Of a DNA stretch of 10,176 nucleotides, positions 7,458 to 10,176 are shown piece by piece. This stretch comes from Actinomycetota bacterium (lineage in GTDB: Bacteria; Actinomycetota; Acidimicrobiia; Acidimicrobiales; Ilumatobacteraceae). The translations under genes and the position numbers were made by a program. The DNA lies in contig JAPKZT010000169.1 in the NCBI GenBank assembly GCA_026393655.1, positions 1 to 10,176 of the forward strand. Direction: 5' to 3'. Position 1 is the stretch's first letter, and each line of letters opens with the position of its first letter. The notes under the pieces are model-generated. The model was not told the DNA's origin and searched no databases. It was given only the letters and a program-made list of their open reading frames with translations.

Positions 7458-7480
7458 TTACCAGATAATTATTTAACTAG
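7454..7480. terminator. Short inverted repeat between convergent genes, possible weak bidirectional terminator
   Basis: CTAGTTA at 7454-7460 is the exact reverse complement of TAACTAG at 7474-7480, with a 13-base A/T-rich loop containing the palindrome ATAATTAT. It overlaps the stop codons of the cupin gene and of the convergent decarboxylase gene, where a shared terminator would be expected. The stem is only 7 pairs, has few G-C pairs and no T tract on either side, so it is a weak candidate. Confidence 0.25.
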
Positions 7481-9052
7481 CACGCGAATAAACTGCGGGC
7501 CAGTTTTCGCAAACGCGTCACGAAGCGACATCGACAATTGTTCTGGGGTTGTCACTTCACTCGCAGTCCAACCGAAACCGCGGGCAATTGCAATTGGATC
7601 ATGCGAAGAGACGTCTACTCCCATTTGTGGCGCGGCAACATCGTCAAATGATTCGCGAATTTGTTCGTAGCCGCTGTTGTCCCACAACACGAAAACAATT
7701 TTGCTGTTTAGGTCGAAAGCCGCTGCCATCTCTGCAACGGTGAACAACCAACCGCCATCACCAGCGATTACAAGAACTGGTCGGGTTTGAGCGGCGACAC
7801 TTGCACCAATTGCCATTGGCAGTGCACAGCCGAGTGTCCCGAACCCATATGGTGCGAGCCACGAACGAGACTGCGTTGCTGGCAACCACCAATGTGCGCT
7901 GTACGCAAGTTGTGTTGAGTCAAGTGCGACGATCGCATCGCTCGGCAACTCAGTTTCTATTGCCGTTAGCCATGGCACAAAAATTTTATTCGTTTTCGCC
8001 CGTCCATGTTCGCGCCAAATGTGAGCACGATTCTCGCCATCGGTTTGAGTGCGGGGTTTAAGACCCGAGATTATCGCTTGCAATGTAGATGCTGCGTCAC
8101 CGACAAGACCAACAGTTGGAGTAGTTCGTCGCGTTATTTGTTGTGGATCAATATCAATGCGGATTACTTTTCCAGAAAAATTTAATGCTCGGCCGTTGTT
8201 GTATAGATCAGTATCTGAGAGTTCAGTGCCAACGACGATGATGACGTCTGCAGTTTCAACATCGCGTTGCACGCGACCAAACACAAGACAGTTACCAGCG
8301 CACAACCGATGAGATGACGGGACGACACCTTTTGCGTTGCCTGTCAAAAGAACTGGAGCATCAAGTTTTTCGGCGAGTGATATCACTTGTGCCGAGGCAT
8401 CAATTGTGCCTCCTCCGACAATAATCACTGGGCTGATTGCATTGTTCAGAATTTCTATGGCGCGATTAATCTCGCGCTCATCAGCGACTGGCTTGGCTGA
8501 AGAGATATGTACACGAGTAAACGGCTGACAAGTTTGTTCAAGAACATCCATCGGAATAGCGATATGAACTGGTCGAGGTCGATCAGACGAAAAAATATTC
8601 CATGCACGCTCGATTAGTGCGGGCAACTGAGTTATGTCTGTAACGGTTTCGCTGAAAGCACAAATAGTTCGCACTATCGCCGCTTGATCGGGTAGATCAT
8701 GAAGTGGGCCGAAACTTTTACCGAGCGCATTAGTTGGTGTGGTCGACGCCAACACAAACATTGGTCGCGAGTCGTGATACGCCTGAGCGATTGGAGTCAT
8801 CACGTTGGTGATTCCTGGTCCGCTAATTAAAACGCAGACTCCTGGTCGGCCGGTAATAATCGACCAACCATCGGCCATGAACCCTGCACCTTGCTCGTGG
8901 CGTGGCGAAATAGCGCGCACGCCTGAGCGATGTAGACCGCGGTACAACTCAATGTTGTGTACTCCTGGTATGCCGAACACGACATCTACGCCATATTCGC
9001 GGGCGAGCAAATCAATTATTGCTTCACCGACGCCAAGTTCGGTGCTAGTCAT
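7469..9052 (-). CDS. aruI: Thiamine-diphosphate decarboxylase, AruI-like (2-ketoarginine decarboxylase)
   Basis: This is a full-length (527-residue) member of the acetolactate synthase/pyruvate decarboxylase superfamily. The N-terminal Pyr domain has VDVVFGIPGVHNIELYRGL and the cofactor-activating glutamate in PRHEQGAGFMADG (Glu53). The central domain follows at about 190-330. The C-terminal PP domain has the ThDP/Mg motif GDGGW (431-435) ending in DNSGY (Asn459). The N-terminal block resembles remembered Pseudomonas AruI, which decarboxylates 5-guanidino-2-oxopentanoate to 4-guanidinobutyraldehyde. The gene lies 3 bases after an AruH-like aminotransferase, which supports that reading. Other 2-oxo acid decarboxylases share the fold, so the ThDP fold is near certain and the substrate is inference. 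The ATG at 9052-9050 has no evident ribosome-binding site and is probably coupled to the upstream gene. Downstream aldehyde dehydrogenase and guanidinobutyrase genes are not here. Confidence 0.75.
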   Translation of the reverse strand: MTSTELGVGEAIIDLLAREYGVDVVFGIPGVHNIELYRGLHRSGVRAISPRHEQGAGFMADGWSIITGRPGVCVLISGPGITNVMTPIAQAYHDSRPMFVLASTTPTNALGKSFGPLHDLPDQAAIVRTICAFSETVTDITQLPALIERAWNIFSSDRPRPVHIAIPMDVLEQTCQPFTRVHISSAKPVADEREINRAIEILNNAISPVIIVGGGTIDASAQVISLAEKLDAPVLLTGNAKGVVPSSHRLCAGNCLVFGRVQRDVETADVIIVVGTELSDTDLYNNGRALNFSGKVIRIDIDPQQITRRTTPTVGLVGDAASTLQAIISGLKPRTQTDGENRAHIWREHGRAKTNKIFVPWLTAIETELPSDAIVALDSTQLAYSAHWWLPATQSRSWLAPYGFGTLGCALPMAIGASVAAQTRPVLVIAGDGGWLFTVAEMAAAFDLNSKIVFVLWDNSGYEQIRESFDDVAAPQMGVDVSSHDPIAIARGFGWTASEVTTPEQLSMSLRDAFAKTGPQFIRVLVK

Positions 9053-9055
9053 GAA

Positions 9056-10176
9056 CTAGTTAATTTCTGCGCAAAGCTGATCGGCGAGTTTTTTTATTCT
9101 GTCACACGCGTTGCGCAAAATTTCTGCTTCAACTGTGAGCGCGATTCGGATATGTCCAGCGCCGCCGTTACCGAAACTCTCACCAGGCATCACACTGACG
9201 TTTTGTTCGTTGAGTAGTTGCCACGCGAATTCTTCGCCCGTCAACTTTGTTTTGCGCACATCAAGCATTATGAACATTCCGCCTTCGGGCATGCGCGCTG
9301 TAATTGATGTTGAACTTTTGAAAGAGTCGATTACTGTTTTGGCGCGTTCGCGAAATGCGAGACGCAAGCGCTCGACCTCTGGGTGTTTTTCGTTTAGGGC
9401 AATTGCTAGTGCGTCTTCGATGAATGGTTGCGAGCCAAACAACATCGCCTCGGCGACCAGCACTAACCGTGGCGTGACATCAAGGTGTGATGCGATCCAA
9501 CCAGCGCGAAAACCAGGCAGCGCGTGAGATTTAGAAATAGATGAAATAGCAAGAGTTCGATGTCTTAGATGCGGCCGATCAAATGGCGAGCAAAAAGGCA
9601 CATCGAATGTCATGTCGGCGTAAACCTCGTCACAAATTATCCAAAGATCGTGGCGCTCGCAGACTTCGCCGATTTCGTCGATTTCTTTTTGTGTGAGCAC
9701 CGCTCCAGTTGGATTGCTTGGTGTGTTGAGTAACAAAACTTTTGTGCGGCTGGTAATTGCTTCTTCAATTGCTTGTGCGGTGACATGAAAATTGTTTTCG
9801 GGTTGCGTAGTGACCGATACAAAAGTTGCGCCCGATGCGGCAACTAAACCTTCGTATGTTGCGTAGTAGGGGTCAGGTACGAGAACTTCGTCGCCAACCT
9901 GAACAAGAGTGAGCAATGCAGTACACAATCCATTTTGTGTGCCCGCAGTAAATAAAACTTGTTCGGGAGTGACCGGTACACCTGAGCGTCGCGTGAGGTG
10001 ATTAGCGATTGCAGCCAATGTTTCGGGTTCGCCTTGACCGTGTGCATATCGTGTTCGGCCCGCACGCATTGATGATGCGGCTGCATCGAGAACACTTGCC
10101 GGTGGAGGTAAATCGGGTTCACCGATTGACAACATAATTATTGCCTCGCCCAAACTTGCTCGATGTAGACCTTCTG
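9056..10176 (-). CDS. aruH: PLP aminotransferase, AruH-like (arginine:pyruvate transaminase), 5' end outside the window
   Basis: This is a class I/II fold-type I aminotransferase. Known AruH moves the amino group of L-arginine to pyruvate, giving 2-ketoarginine and alanine. The frame stays open to the right edge and reads EGLHRASLGEAIIMLSIGEPD, so the TTG at 10153 is internal and the start lies beyond 10176, probably by some 15-30 codons. Visible motifs are LSIGEPDLPPP, YAHGQGEPE (substrate loop), NTPSNPTG, CDEVYAD (PLP Asp and Tyr present) and SSISKSHALPGFRAGW, with the PLP lysine at 9530-9532. The C-terminus has RMPEGGMFIMLD and AGHIRIAL. The SKSHALPGFRAGW block and the GGMFIMLDVRKT region resemble AruH more than general aspartate aminotransferases. 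The TAG at 9058-9056 is 3 bases before the aruI ATG. The family call is firm; the arginine specificity is inferred from these matches and the neighbour. Confidence 0.75.
   Translation of the reverse strand, partial: EGLHRASLGEAIIMLSIGEPDLPPPASVLDAAASSMRAGRTRYAHGQGEPETLAAIANHLTRRSGVPVTPEQVLFTAGTQNGLCTALLTLVQVGDEVLVPDPYYATYEGLVAASGATFVSVTTQPENNFHVTAQAIEEAITSRTKVLLLNTPSNPTGAVLTQKEIDEIGEVCERHDLWIICDEVYADMTFDVPFCSPFDRPHLRHRTLAISSISKSHALPGFRAGWIASHLDVTPRLVLVAEAMLFGSQPFIEDALAIALNEKHPEVERLRLAFRERAKTVIDSFKSSTSITARMPEGGMFIMLDVRKTKLTGEEFAWQLLNEQNVSVMPGESFGNGGAGHIRIALTVEAEILRNACDRIKKLADQLCAEIN

Noticed and set aside
7469..9052. Acetolactate synthase (IlvB) identity for the ThDP enzyme
   Set aside because: No small subunit gene is adjacent, the N-terminal block resembles AruI, and the partner gene is an AruH-like aminotransferase rather than a branched-chain gene.
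9056..10176. The downstream aminotransferase as a replacement HisC
   Set aside because: Its motifs (YAHGQGEPE, SKSHALPGFRAGW) are of the AruH/aspartate-aminotransferase type, it lacks HisC hallmarks such as DFNEN, and it is paired with a decarboxylase.

Overview
The window is ordinary, densely packed bacterial chromosome of moderate G+C content (mid-40s percent by eye). Genes overlap or sit a few bases apart, and GTG and TTG are used as starts alongside ATG. No RNA gene, CRISPR array, insertion sequence or phage gene is visible. I could not fix the phylum. The enzymes resemble those of acidobacterial or actinobacterial lineages from memory only. The HisA is a plain HisA type rather than an obvious actinobacterial PriA.

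Positions 1-5793 (+ strand) hold most of a histidine biosynthesis operon in the order hisG-hisD-hisC-hisB-hisH-hisF-hisA. hisG runs off the left edge. The chain is coupled by 1-4 base stop/start overlaps or directly abutting codons. It would supply the first step (HisG), the ProFAR isomerase (HisA), the glutamine-amidotransferase/cyclase pair (HisH/HisF), the dehydratase (HisB), the aminotransferase (HisC) and the last two oxidations (HisD). hisI/hisE and the histidinol-phosphate phosphatase are not in the window. Two things are odd. HisD reads without a stop into HisC, and HisC is broken near 2684-2692 by a loss of sequence plus a frameshift that removes the conserved tyrosine of the Asp-Glu-Ala-Tyr motif.

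Positions 5794-7457 (+ strand) hold a 12-helix MFS exporter-like protein followed 10 bases later by a small Cupin_3-type protein. Their substrate and reaction cannot be read from the sequence.

Positions 7469-10176 (- strand, convergent with the cupin gene) hold a two-gene unit. An AruH-like PLP aminotransferase, cut by the right edge, is followed 3 bases later by an AruI-like thiamine-diphosphate decarboxylase. In Pseudomonas this pair runs the arginine transaminase route: arginine to 2-ketoarginine to 4-guanidinobutyraldehyde. I see no previously undescribed system here. The observations most worth a second look are the HisD-HisC fusion, the hisC lesion and the aruH-aruI pair.
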